Assembly: GCF_001640805.2 (NCBI RefSeq)
Contig: NC_066852.1
Span: 5,812,194 to 5,876,193, forward strand
Origin: Lates calcarifer
Taxonomy: Eukaryota > Chordata > Actinopteri > Centropomidae
Direction of reading: 5' to 3'
DNA length: 64,000 bases
The position numbers and the translations under genes were made by a program. Of this stretch, positions 11,886-24,400 are shown one piece after another. Positions within the stretch are counted from its first letter, which is position 1. The number at the start of each line of letters is the position of its first letter. The notes beneath the pieces were generated by a model. It searched no databases and was not told where the DNA came from. It saw nothing but the letters and a program-made list of their open reading frames with translations.

Positions 11886-14601
11886 GACGTTTGTGTTTGT
11901 TTTTTCTGCTAGCGTCTGTGTGTGTATGTGTGTGTGAAGTGAGGACTCTGTGTCTGCACTGCCAGTCATGTCATTTCATAATTCCTCTGCTTTTTTCCAA
12001 TCCTCCTCAACTGCTCCACAGTCTCCCGCTGTTCACAGAAATCCTATTCAGTGTGAAGGTCCACTGAATGTCCCACTGACAGCATCTTTGTTGATCTAAA
12101 GCTGTAATCTATTAGTGGGAGTTAAGCCATTTCCATTTCCTACACTGAGAACAGCTTTCTTGATCCTTTTTGGTAACTGTGCCAACTGGCACTGAGTTCC
12201 TGGATAAAGAGCAATATAATCAATGAGCTCAGCGGGGATCATATATTGTAGTTTGCAAGAAAGCCAGTGGACACTTTTATTTAAGTCAGAGAAAAATCAA
12301 TTAAAGCCTGTGTCTCCTAGTTGGCTCAACAGGGGATAAAAAAACACCTTTTTAAGGATTTTAGGTCTGTGATCCTGGTGAATCATCTCAGCATATCATT
12401 AAATGAGGGACATTTTCAAACATTGACTCAGTTTTTTAGTGACCTAACAGACCACAGGACTCTGGAGGCTGACTCATTAAATCTGCACAGCCTCTGAAAG
12501 TTATGCAGTATGTGTGGTTGTAAGTTAATGAGATAAAACAGGCAGCTCTGTGGTGAGTTGTGTTGGTATGTTCTGCCAGTAATTTACTACCTCTTCTGTC
12601 ATACAGTAGCTTTCCTCTAATGATGAATTCATTTCTTTTTCATACGGTCATGTGAGTAACTAAGTAAATGAAGGAGGAATATATGTGACTGTGGCAGATT
12701 GAGCTGAATGCTAAAGATGCTTGATCCACACTGTACGTGTATGAACCTTTTGTGGGTTCACAAATTCAGAAAATTCAAATGTCCAATATGAAAAAGTGGT
12801 ATGAATCCACCAGGCCTTTTTGGGATTTAAAATGTCAGGTCAAAAACTCAAATTACTAAAACTGGAGTAGTAAAATTCAAATGCAAAAATTCAAGATGAC
12901 AAGACAGGACAGAACTGATCAATACCAGGCTTGATTGATTATCCTTGAGCTTGGATGTTCAAGTTTGAAATTTTAATCTTGAATTTAACCGAATCCAATT
13001 AGGGCATTATTATTATTTTAATTATTATTTTCATTTGTTTAATTTCCAGAGTCATTTGGAAAGTCATTTCACAGCTTTAAATTCAGTTACATTTCACAAT
13101 TATCTTTTTAGTTGCTCATAAGATTTAAAAGTATTGCTTCCACAGAGACAACCACAGCTATTGTACCATCTAGTGATATATCCATCTGTGTATATATAAT
13201 AAGATAATTACAGGTTACCACATCACACTGTAATCTAATCTCTGGACCAGGGTTGGTTTTCAGACTGGTGCTGATGTCATAAATCCTGCTCGGACATGTG
13301 TTAACTGAGCACAGAGAAACTCTTCCCTCAGCAGCAGATTCCAGCGTCAGTGAAGCTCAAAAGTCACAATGAGGGAGCGAAAAGCAAAAACACGTGTTTG
13401 AGTGGCTGACTATAATAATGTGTGGTTGGTTACTTTGATGCTACCTATCACATGACACAGTGTCTGCAAAATTTGACTGATTATGTTTGATTACCATAAT
13501 CAGTTACCTCGTACTTCTCAATATGTGCCGTCTATGTTCAGGACTCATCGGACTGGTTCCTGCTAAAGATGTTCAGCAAAACACCAGTCAGATAACCAGT
13601 CAGAAACTGTTCAGTTTGATGCAGCCTGATCTTTTTTTAGAGCTGGTGTGGTGACCTTTTGAATGTTAGAGAAACACTGCACCATCAGCTGATTTAACAG
13701 TCTAATCCTAATATCAATAGACGATATAGATACATTCCAACTTTTTCTGCTTTTTAAAATATGTACTTATTTTGCTGCAATGGGCAAATAGAGACAGAGC
13801 AGGGAGTAATAGTAGTGTGGGCAGACCACAGCCAGGAGAAAAACAGATGGGAGAAAATTGTACTTGACAGAAGGATGTAGCCTGTTTAGAAAATATCACA
13901 GCGAGATGTGATGAACTGACATGTTGAGAAGATATTTGTCTGTATCGGAGCAGGGCTACAGCTGCACCTACCACCCTGGACCCTACATAAATAAGTGGTT
14001 TCAGCCATGTCAGGACAGCTGGGAGGGCTCTGCTTGTTAAAAGTGTCCAAATATGAGACAGAGTTGTTGAATTTCACCATGTGATGCTCTCACATGTCAG
14101 GATGCTGTTGGGGACAATTTTTTTTATTTTTTTTTTTAAATTCTGTCTCAAAAATGAGTCAGTTTTCTGAGATACTGTTGTTACATTTTGGTTCATGCAA
14201 AATAAAAGCCTGAGGGGGAGTCATTTAACTGTTGTCGAGTTTGATCATAAAACGACCCACAAAAGGACGATCATTATGATCTTTTTCATAAGTCACAAGA
14301 ACTAATTACACAGTTAAGAGTCTGTTCCCGGAGGAGCCTCGTAATGAGCTAAGTGACACACACACTTTGCACACTGTGTTTCTTCCTTGACACACATAAT
14401 ATTTAATATACTGTAGATGGTGTCAGAGGATATGTGTGTGAAACATGGCTGAATGGTGTTGACCTGCTGTCATACTTGCTGTTATATTTCCTGATCCATA
14501 TAATACTGACCAGTCTGTTCACTGTAAAATACCAACACTGCACTGGCTGTAACTGAAAAACCTTTTTAAAGTTTCAGAAATCAAGAATTAAAATCTGGGT
14601 T

Positions 14602-14619
14602 GGGGGGGGGGGGGGGGGG
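14602..14619 (+). repeat. poly-G tract (18 G)
   Basis: Eighteen consecutive guanines, flanked by tctgggtt and acacgc. It could form a G-quadruplex and is prone to length errors in assembly. Confidence 0.95.
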
Positions 14620-14761
14620 ACACGCAGTGCTAAAAATGTGGGTGAGGATTTATTTTGAGATGGAAATGTAAAATACTGAATAATGGCACAAACTATCAGG
14701 AGCTTAAATGCATAAAACCCTCTGGACTGAGGGATTGATCTGTTCCTGTTATGATTCAACT

Positions 14762-14775
14762 CTGCCCTCTAGTGG
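14762..14775 (-). promoter_or_regulatory. candidate CTCF-binding motif
   Basis: CTGCCCTCTAGTGG on the + strand is the reverse complement of the CTCF core (CCASYAGRGGGCAG). The extended sequence CTGCCCTCTAGTGGGGCAG is close to a palindrome, so both strands resemble the motif. No chromatin data are available. Confidence 0.5.
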
Positions 14776-15159
14776 GGCAGCACTGTCATCACACAACTAT
14801 GTCCAAACTGCCTCTCATGCTTGATCCTGAGAGCAAGTGAACCTTTATAAGAACTCTTGATGGTTAAAGGGACTTCCTTACTCAGAAACACTAAGTCACT
14901 AACAAACTCTGTGTCACACACTCTTCCTCTGTTCCCCTCAGCCCCCTCTGTCATCAGCCCCTCCCCAGCATGTTCTCCTTCCACCCACAAGACAGAACTC
15001 ACAATTATAAATTCAGAATGTGAGAACTAGAAGACAAACTGATGTATTTACACTGAGTCAAGGATTAAAGTCATATTAATGTATATAATAATTTAATTAT
15101 AATTTATATAATACTCATTTACACATGAATACAATACATATTTATTTATAATTAATGCA

Positions 15160-15260
15160 ACTGGTCATGAGATCTGTCTGTATTTGCTGCTGGAAACGTA
15201 ATTTCCCCAAGGGAGTCATCTCAAAGGGATCAATAAAGTCCGTCCAAGTCTAAATCTAAG
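15160..15260 (+). mobile_element. fragment resembling the 3' tail of a fish non-LTR retrotransposon
   Basis: The stretch has the arrangement ctgctggaaacgtaatttcc...gggatcaataaagt, the typical ending of many truncated LINE copies in teleosts (recalled, not searched). Only the tail remains and no reverse-transcriptase frame precedes it. Confidence 0.45.
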
Positions 15261-15779
15261 ATTGCACATTGTGGAGCAGTCTGATATAAAGTAAACATTC
15301 CACAAGCAAAGAACCTCACTTTGAAATGAATTGCAGCTAAAGATTCATCAGTTATCAGAGTTTACTTTTAGTTAACTGGCACAGTGGAATATGTTTCTTT
15401 ATGCCTGTAATTCCTATCTCTAAGTCCTAATAACATGTAATCCTAATCTATGTCAAAGTGTGTAAGTAATGTTACTTTTAAGTTCATGACATTGTGTCTG
15501 GTCCATTATATAAGCACATAGGCTCTATCTACTGTAAGTCTGGTCACTCTATGAGCCTGTCTTGTAAGCTGTTATTGGTGTTTAATGTTTATGCTGATCA
15601 CAAAAATATCAGTACAAGTGATACATGTGAGATATAAACTAAAAACATTTAGTCAGTAATCACCAAAGTGCACCTTGCTCACACTCTGTTGCCAGCTACA
15701 GTATGACTGATGGCAATAAAACCTCTGATCACTGTTCATGTCATGTTGCTTGAAGAACAACAGGCTCTTTATTATTTTG

Positions 15780-15875
15780 CACCACTTTATTATTTTGTTA
15801 TATTGTTATGAAATGTTAAAATTGTGTTTAAATGTTGTAATGTAATAAAGGTTTGAATAAAGGTTTGAAAAAGGT
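15780..15875 (+). mobile_element. possible transposon or transcript 3' end with tandem AATAAAGGTTTG
   Basis: Two consecutive copies of aataaaggtttga occur at about 15843-15868, followed by an A-rich end. This looks like a retroposed 3' tail with duplicated poly(A) signal. It could also be a genuine poly(A) site of an unseen transcript; no coding frame nearby supports that. Confidence 0.3.
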
Positions 15876-16086
15876 CAACAGGCTCGGGGTTATTTGTTCA
15901 AATAATCATTAGTTTAGGTTTACCTTTCCAGACAAAGACAGACAGTGAATACTTTTAATGACACTTCATTATTTTAAAGCTCTTTACAAACATGTCTAGA
16001 CTTACAGACATCAACGCTGATGTGTTTAACGTCACAAAATGGTTTAGTAGCGTATGCAACAGACTGTGCACATGACCTCAGCACCT

Positions 16087-16508
16087 GAAAGTCCTCATTC
16101 TGGGCAACAAGGTATCAGTGTGCGCAGGGTTGGCGGCTTCTTCCGCCTGTTGACACTGCGCCAAAAAAGTGCAGACCTATCAGAACGAGAAAATATACAA
16201 GTATTTAAGATTATCTAATTCAACCACAGATTGTTGTGTTATTTTAGCAGCGAGTATAACTTCATGTCCAAAGTTTTAAAGAGAATAAAAAAAGAAAAAC
16301 TCGACTAATAAATACAGTTTTGCTTTCACATGACTGTAGACGCATGCGCAGTCGGTCGGTTGTAACTCGAACTACTGAATAATCTGAGAAGCTGTTCGCA
16401 CTGCACATCTCTCTGCTAAACGACTAGACGCTACAGAGTGTTGTTCTACACAACAGGAGGCGTCTTTCTCAGCAGCATCCAGTGACAGAGCTCCACTGAC
16501 AAGCAGCC
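16087..16508 (+). promoter_or_regulatory. vps26b: vps26b promoter and 5' UTR
   Basis: A relatively CpG-rich block directly upstream of the ATG. CGCATGCGCA at 16341-16350 matches the core of the NRF1 site typical of TATA-less housekeeping promoters. Upstream, TTGGCGG at 16130-16136 and GCGCCAAA at 16158-16165 match E2F-type half sites. No TATA box is evident. The transcription start is not determined. Confidence 0.6.
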
Positions 16509-19500
16509 ATGAGCTTCTTTGGTTTTGGTCAAAGTGCGGACATCGACATAGTTCTGAATGACGCCGAAACGAGAAAGAAAGCTGAGCATAAAAGCGAAGA
16601 CGGCAGGAAGGACAAATATTTTCTCTTCTACGATGGGGAAACGGTGTCGGGGAAAGTCAACGTTACGCTTAAATATCCCGGAAAGAGACTGGAGCACAAC
16701 GGCATCAAGATTGAGTTTATCGGCCAGATTGGTGAGCGGCTGGCGGGCCTGCGTTTCACGCCGAGCCCGCTGACAGAAGTAGCCAAAGTCTGACAGGAGA
16801 TGTTAGGCAGCTAGCTACGGGCGCTGACCACGCCACTAAACACTCACACTGTGGAGTTTATTACATTTATCTTAATAAGTGAGATGTGAAGCACTTTAAC
16901 GTCGCACCGGGCGACAACATAGTACTGTACTGTACTAACATTAACAAGTGTCAGTGTGAGGCGGCGGGTCTCGTGACAGACGTAGGTGCAAGCTAACGTC
17001 AGCTGACACAGCAGCCATTGGCTAGATGTCTCACTAACCTTTGACCCTTGTTTTTAAAATGTGGATCTGTTCTATCAGATTAGAGCTGTGACTTTCTTAC
17101 TAAGAGACAGTTTATACATAAATACAATAATATACACTGAATGCTATTAAGTAAAGGTTGAAAATGAAACTTGTGAGCAAACTGAATCTGAATATTACAG
17201 ATGATACATCATTTATTTCTTTTTGTTCTTCACAAGAAACTAAGTAGCATGGAACTGAAGCTAATTCCTGCAGTGGGGGAATGTAACTGAGTACAGCTTC
17301 TTACAGTAATGACATACAGTAATGTAGTTACTTAGTAGATGAAGATTTTCCATGCAAAATATATTATGAGCTTATGCTCTGTAGCTAATGTGCTCAAAAC
17401 TATGGGGAAGTGTGCCCAGCTGCTCAGGATGTCTAAATAATCCAATTCAGCAAACAAGCAACAATACTTGGAAAGAGGTGGCAGTACTGCGATGGCTATG
17501 CAGAGCAGACTCTTAGCAGACTTTATTTCACTAACTGATGTTTCAGCCATATTATAGCATGAAGATATAATTAATTGTAATAGAGTAAAGTGCTCCACAG
17601 TATATAAAATGATTAAAATTAGCTACACCCTGCAATGCTTAAATGTTTTTTACATGCTAATTGTAATAATGACCCCATGATAATATATAACAATGTAATA
17701 TTGATAGGTGGACAGGTGTCTGACATTAATTTAAACAATTTAAACAAGTGACATTGGATGAGTAGGAGGCTAATATTTTCAGACTGTCTGAAAATAACTG
17801 TGGTAGATGTTTTTTTTTTTTTTCAGCTATTACAGTACAGTATAAGGCATGTCATGGATTTGATTCCTTCTTCCACCCCTGGAATTCAGGTTGCACCATG
17901 TAAAAGTAGTCAACTAATCATACAGTCAAGATATTATACATTTAATAATAGACCCTCATTTTTCAAGTGTCAGGGTACGATAGCAAAATCCTTAAAGAAT
18001 AAGTCAACTTCACTTAGGGAACTGTTACTTGTGTTGAAGCAAATATTTCATATGAAATCTGCAACTAATTGCACAATGGTTGCACTGTGTTAAGCCTGCC
18101 TCAGGGCCTGCTTGATAAAGATATCCAGCAATCCATCTAGTTACAGTTCTTTTGCATCCTTTGAAGGGTACATACTTTTTCTAGTTTAAATTCTTTAATA
18201 AATGATTAAAATGTAGTCTTTATAGTTGGGCTTAGTTCAAGTTAAACAGACATTATGCTGCAGTGGTAAGAAGTTCCTCTTTCTTGCTCCTACACACTTA
18301 ATGCATCTTGAATGTTGCTGCTGCACCCCTCCTGTTCCCCTTTTTCCCATTTGTTTCCAAATGAGAAGTAGTACTTTGGATGGTAGAATTTCTTACAGCA
18401 TACATCATTTTCTGCCTGAAATAAGATTAAACACTGCAGTGGATGTAGTGTCCCTAATAACAGATCATAATCTGAATGATATTTCAGTTTAAAACAGATA
18501 GACATGGGACATCAACAATAGTCAAGACAAAGCTATTACAGTCATCAGATCATATCAGCTGTCAGCTTCAGAGGAAAAGCTTGCACAGACTCCTCATCAG
18601 ATTATGTCAAAGAATGTCATGTCTGATGTGTCTTTGTGTGATGTGTGTCTTTTCCAGAGCTGTACTATGACAGAGGAAACCACCATGAGTTTGTGTCTCT
18701 TGTAAAAGACTTGGCTCGGCCAGGGGAGCTCACACAGTCACAGACGTTTGACTTCGAGTTCACACACGTGGAAAAACCTTACGAGTCTTACACTGGTCAA
18801 AACGTCAAATTGCGGTGAGCTCTACTGTGTGCTGAGTGTGTGGTGTGCATGAATGAATTACATTGTAGATTTAGTTGGACTTTGGTGCTGGAACAATCAC
18901 CATACTTTTTTTTTTTTTTATTGCTCCACCCATAATAGTTTGTAGAAACTTTCATATTAGCAGACTGATGATTTCCACTAGCTCAAATCTTAGTTAATCT
19001 TAGTTAAATGTTGAATTATTGGTTTTGATGCATCACTACAATCATCTGATGGCATGTTCCATGTAACCGATACAATGTTTTTATTCACTCGTTAGAGGAT
19101 GTAATCATTTCTTTTGTTGAAAAGACAAATACCACTCTCATATTTGTCTGTTCTGCAGGCTTATGTGTGGGATTATTTCTTGGCCACCAACCACAGAACC
19201 ACAACTCACAGTTTTTACATTTTATTTTTTCTAATGATTAAACAAATGAGATATAACATATAAATTTGTGATCTTTAGAGGTGCTAGTTGGAGGAATTTA
19301 TTACCATTAGAAAGAGACAGGCTAACTGGCTAAGCTAAACCACCACTGGTTGTAGCTTCATATTTAACAGACAGATGTGAGAGTGGTAACAATATTCATC
19401 TCTAACTCTCACCAAGAAAGCAAATAAGTATATTTCCAAAAATGTTAACTTATTCCTCTAATGTGATATGGAACTGCACAGTGCACAGTTAATGTTCAAC

Positions 19501-20631
19501 ACTGATCCTAAGCAAAGGCTGATAAAGTAGAACAAGTTGTGCTCTACATTAACTGAAGTCTTGTAGTCCTGTTTCATACATACATGGCTTGTGAACTAAT
19601 TTTTGTATTTGCTTCCAGATACTTCCTGAGGGCGACAGTAAGCCGGCGACTGAATGACATTAGCAAAGAGCTGGACATCGTGGTCCACACTCTCAGCACC
19701 TACCCTGAGCTCAACTCCTCCATCAAGATGGAAGTGGGAATCGAGGACTGTCTACACATAGAGTTTGAGTACAATAAATCAAAGTACGATTTGTTTGTAC
19801 TGTTAAGTTAAGCCTTTTAGATCAGAATTGTACTTGTTTCCCTCCTGAAAGCAAGAGAGAGTGAGAAAATGAGTGTTTGGTTTTGACAGATGCCGTTTGC
19901 TTGCAGGTATCACCTAAAAGATGTCATCGTAGGGAAGATTTACTTCCTGCTGGTGAGGATTAAGATCAGACATATGGAGATTGATATCATTAAGCGGGAG
20001 ACAACCGGCACAGGACCCAACGTCTACCATGAGAACGACACCATAGCGAAGTACGAAATCATGGATGGAGCTCCAGTCAGAGGTAATGACAAGTGTATTT
20101 ACTGTCTGTAGTGGGTAATGAACTTAGTCTCTGTTGTGTGTTTGGATTGTGAGTTCATTTGTTGCACACTAATTCTGCTTCTGACTTCTCGCGCTGCAGG
20201 AGAGTCCATCCCCATCAGGCTGTTTCTGGCAGGCTATGAGATGACACCCACCATGAGAGACATTAACAAGAAGTTCTCTGTGCGGTACTACCTCAACCTG
20301 GTCCTCATCGATGAGGAGGAAAGACGCTATTTCAAACAGCAGGTACACACACTGTACTGCAGCCTCGTCTTGTCCTGGAGATATCTGTAGTTCATCTGTT
20401 ACAGTTCCCAGCAGGATATATGTAAGGGACCACCACTGGCACATGACTTTATGTCATCTTGTATATCATTAGTCTTGTATTGTTATGTTGCAGGAGATCA
20501 CTCTGTGGAGGAAAGGTGATATAGTGAGGAAGAGTATGTCTCACCAAGCAGCCATCGCCTCCCAGCGCTTTGAAGGCTCCTCCAATCCAGAGAGGTCCCA
20601 GTCCCAGAGCAATGAAGAAGGCGACAGCTAA
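16509..20631 (+). CDS. vps26b: Vacuolar protein sorting-associated protein 26B (retromer subunit)
   Basis: Arrestin-fold subunit of the endosomal retromer cargo-recognition trimer (VPS26-VPS29-VPS35), which returns membrane proteins from endosomes to the Golgi or cell surface. Six coding exons, all GT-AG: 16509-16731, 18658-18814, 19619-19783, 19907-20082, 20200-20342, 20494-20631. They sum to 1002 nt, or 333 residues plus TAA, close to the roughly 336 of human VPS26B. The start MSFFGFGQS, the block ELYYDRGNHHEFVSLVKDLA, the central GIEDCLHIEFEYNKSKYHL and DGAPVRGESIPIRLFLAGYE are near-identical to VPS26B and distinguish it from VPS26A (which begins MSFLGGFFG). RKSMSHQAAIASQRFEG, also VPS26B-type, precedes a divergent Ser/Gln/Glu-rich end (SQSQSNEEGDS). 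The first ATG has a good Kozak context (agccATGa). Confidence 0.98.
19270..19460 (+). repeat. dispersed teleost-type repeat in vps26b intron 2
   Basis: A run with the signatures ctaactggctaagctaaacc, tgtagcttcatatttaacag, gagagtggtaac and accaagaaagcaaataagta. I recognise this order from a very common unclassified repeat in percomorph fish introns; this is from memory and was not searched. It carries no coding potential. Confidence 0.5.
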
Positions 20632-21475
20632 AGCCCAGCATGCACTTCACCCCTGCGTAGTGAGTGTCTGAGTGAACACACTGCAGAAATTGTCAGCAAA
20701 GTCTGAATGTGAATGTAATTTGTTTGCATCGAGATAGAATGCACTGCAGTGTTTTTCCAAGTGTGTGTGCGAGTGTGCATGAGTGAGTGAGAGGCTTTGA
20801 AATATGACAGTGTGTGTTTGTCAAGGGAACAAACAGTCAGACCAGGCTTAGACTGTAGTTTGCGAGTAATGTTTGCGAGTGTTTGTTTTAACCACCTTGA
20901 AGTACTGGCTGGGTGGAGTTTACCACACAAAGACTGATTAGACAGTCTCAGCTAATTTGTCTGTCATTAAAAACTGCACAAATTTGAATCAACTTAAGTG
21001 CTTAGCTTAATTCTTTTGGCGTTTATTATACAGTTATAGAGTGGGGCAAACTTCACCCGTTAGATGCACTTAAATATCATTTGCAAATACTGTTTAGCCG
21101 ATACCTTGAATTCACGTGTGTGTATGAATGTACAGAATGTGGCAGAGAGCCATCTCGGGTGTTTTTCTAACTTTCCCTCAAACTGCTTAGGCTGGATGAT
21201 TGCGCTGTGCAGAAACTGTAGTCATACAGTAGGTTTATAAAACGTTTTTTATTTTACAGTACAGTTCTGTATGTCTTCTCACAAGAATGTGACATTAATT
21301 CATTTAAGATTATTTTGCTGCCATTCCCTATGCTGAGAAAAAACTCCTCTCATCTGGTTTTAATTTAAATATTTTTCTCCTGCAGTTAAAAAACAAACAA
21401 AACAAACAGTGTCTCTTAGATAATAAAGTTCAAGACTTCAGAAATGCTCTGAATAAAGGACATTTACATATTTGT
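20632..21475 (+). other. vps26b: vps26b 3' UTR (approximate)
   Basis: Non-coding sequence after TAA up to two close AATAAA signals at 21422-21427 and 21452-21457. Longer forms are possible, since ATTAAA or AATAAA motifs also occur near 23093 and 24187. Confidence 0.5.
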
Positions 21476-24400
21476 ATGCTTAAAATATTTTCATACATTC
21501 CAAAGCTCTCATCAGAAATAGGCATGACTACAGAGTATTTATTTTTTAACAAAATTCCATTTTTAACCAACATGAAATGTTTGATCAGCATCAGTTGCTT
21601 GTGGGTCAGAGCCAGGTGTTGCCACTGCTGCTTATAACAAACATGGCTCCTCCAACCACCGTTGTTACAGTCTCTGATTGTTTGAAGCCCTGCTTTCTTA
21701 TTTGCACTATAATCTCGCTATGATTTTTTTTTTTTTTTTGCTTCCAGTGCTGTTGTTGAACTCACTGGACTCATGACAGGTTTCATATGTAGAGTAAATG
21801 TCAGACTCCGCTACCCCCGGCCATCACTTCAAATCTAATACAGACAGTATTACGCCCGTGTTTGCTGACAAAGTCGACATAGATGCTCAGGAGTCCTGCC
21901 TGTCAGTAGTCTGTAGGCTGCTGGGACTGGCTGCCTCTTTGTTAGTTAGCTGTGTGCCTAAGGGTTTATTGCCAAAACATTTCAGTGCAATACTAGATAA
22001 CAATTGCCACAGTGTACTGCTGTGCCCTTTCTTTCCATTTAGACCATGTTAATCAGTTTATCCACTACAGCCACTTTATTATTAAAATGGATTTAGTGTA
22101 AAGATGGTGATGATTTATCTTAATGTGAAAGTGTCAGTCCTATCTCAGTCCTATTGAGTTCTTAAGTACAATTCAGAACCCTAAGAATCCCAAACCCCGT
22201 CTATTTTCTAATTAAGTATAATCAGGTTATTTTCTTGCTTCTGGTCAGGCAGAGTAGATAATGGAGTTCCTGTGACATTACCTCTTCTTATTTTGTGTCC
22301 TTTTTTAAAATAGATCTTTTCCACACTGAAAAAAGCAAGCACACACTATTGAGTACAAAGTGTGAAGCACTGAAACTGAGCCCCAGCACTCAGCTTGTTG
22401 CCCTGACATTGCCCCAGCCTGCTGCCTTTTGCTTGACAAGCTTATGCTGTGCAACTTTGCAAAATCTATCACTGTGTATCATTAAAGATATAGACAGCTA
22501 TATATTTCATACTCTTTTTTTTTTTTTTTGGCAGTAAGGTCAAATTTTAATATGCTGTTGTTGTGCTGAAGCAACATGTCACCAGACTGCTGTTCAGGTA
22601 ACTGCTAAAATATAGGACACCAGCCTATGGTGTGTTGATCTGAGCCAACAGGACATTTTTATTCAGATTCATGTAGCTTGACTGAAGAGGTTCCTTCTTC
22701 TGAGATTTTTCCTTGACATGTTATTAATGGTGGGAGAAATCACTGCCTTGTACACCACTCTATAGCTCTTTTTTAAGTTTTACTCTCCACAGGATCATTA
22801 AAATATGAATAACCTTTTAAATTCAAACCCCCTCCTCCCTAATTTGTCAAATCAACCCTGCTTTGAAGCTTAATTTATAATGATTGTTTTTTAATAATAA
22901 AACAAATCCTGTATTCTGTTTACTGAGAATTTTCAGCTGCTCTCTGTTTTAACCCAAAAGTTACTAACTAGTAGATTAGAGAACTGGAAGCAGCTCTGTG
23001 GCTGCTGAGGGGCCTCAGCATTGTAATATTTTCACTTCAGCCACTAGTAGGACATGTATATTTAACTTAGTATAGTTCTGTTAAAGTTCAGAATAAAGTG
23101 AAGGTGGCTGTTGTGGCTGTGTGTTCAGACAGAAAACAAAGCAAATTTTAGAGACAACACAATTTCATACCAGTTAAATGGAAAGACTTGTTTAGATGCA
23201 AATTCAACCGGAGACGCACAAACTGACACGTTATGAATCTTACTCATAAAAGTTGAGAGACAAGAGGAAAAAGGAGAGAGGCTGGAGGGAAATAACAGAG
23301 ACAAGTGGAGATGCTGCTGAGTTATTAGTTCAGTAAGAGGCTGAGCTGAGCACAGACCCGGATGACATGGTCGGTGCGTCCTTTGGTAACTAGCTTACAG
23401 CTAACATACATTTGCTGTTTGGGGCAAATTAATTTGCACAAATGAAGCACAGTGAAAATTCCCTTCAGTTTCTGTCTGAACACACCTTCAGAGAGATGAG
23501 GTCCAACAAACTGAAGATCCACAGCTGCTGTTTCTAAAGACTGACATATTGGTCCTACTAACTTCTAGCTCATGTCAGAACATCCTAACATGTCATCAGG
23601 TGCAGGCTAAAAGGCAAGAACTATCTCAAGAGCCAAGAGTACTTACTAAACTGCTAATACAAAATAAAGCCCCAGTAGCGAGACATGACCGTTGTCCTCT
23701 GCATGTACTACTCCTCTTCCTTCTCTGACCCCAGCTCCCAGCCTAGTAATTTTCATATAGTCACTAAATTGTAAATGTGTTGTCCTTATCTCCCTGCCTA
23801 ACTCCGTGTACTTTATTTTAGCGGTTACCTCCACTGAGACAACACTTCACTGAAATCTGTTGAAGAAAAACAAGTATCATTCAAGAAACAAGTGTACACA
23901 GTACATGTTTTTGTTTTTGTTTTGTTTTTTTGTTTTTTTCTTAAATGTGGCTGTTATTTTACTTGCTGCCAGTCCTGGTACAGACACAGTAGCTAAACTA
24001 ACCCAGTTTGTAATAAAGAGTAAACTGAGATTAAAATAGAAAAGAATGATGAAATGTACAGTAAACTATAAATGCACAATGTAAATGCAACCTCCTCCTT
24101 TTTTTTTGTTTATGTTCTTGTCATATTTTATCTTCCTGTCTATAAATGTTGATTTTGATCATTTTATATTCTTGTTTTACTTTGCATTAAAAGGGAGTAA
24201 CTGAATAACACATTTTCTCTGTGTTAATTGTGTGACATTAACTTGTACAAAATGAAATTCCAGTGTTGGTGTGCTCTTCCTGGGTCTGAGTTCTCTTCTT
24301 GATTGTGGATATATATTTTGCATATTTTTCTTACCATGAATGTCAGAATGATAAACATTACTTAGTCATATATTTTTACCTGAGTGAATCAGACTTGCAC

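Larger units (their letters stand above)
11886..16086. other. intergenic DNA between jam3 and vps26b
   Basis: No exons were recognised on either strand, and in particular nothing resembling the HEAT-repeat condensin subunit NCAPD3, which lies here in human. The stretch contains a G18 run at 14602-14619, a candidate CTCF site at 14762-14775, two transposon-like 3' tails (15160-15260 and 15780-15875) and AT-rich low-complexity DNA. Small open frames appear to be chance. Confidence 0.7.
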
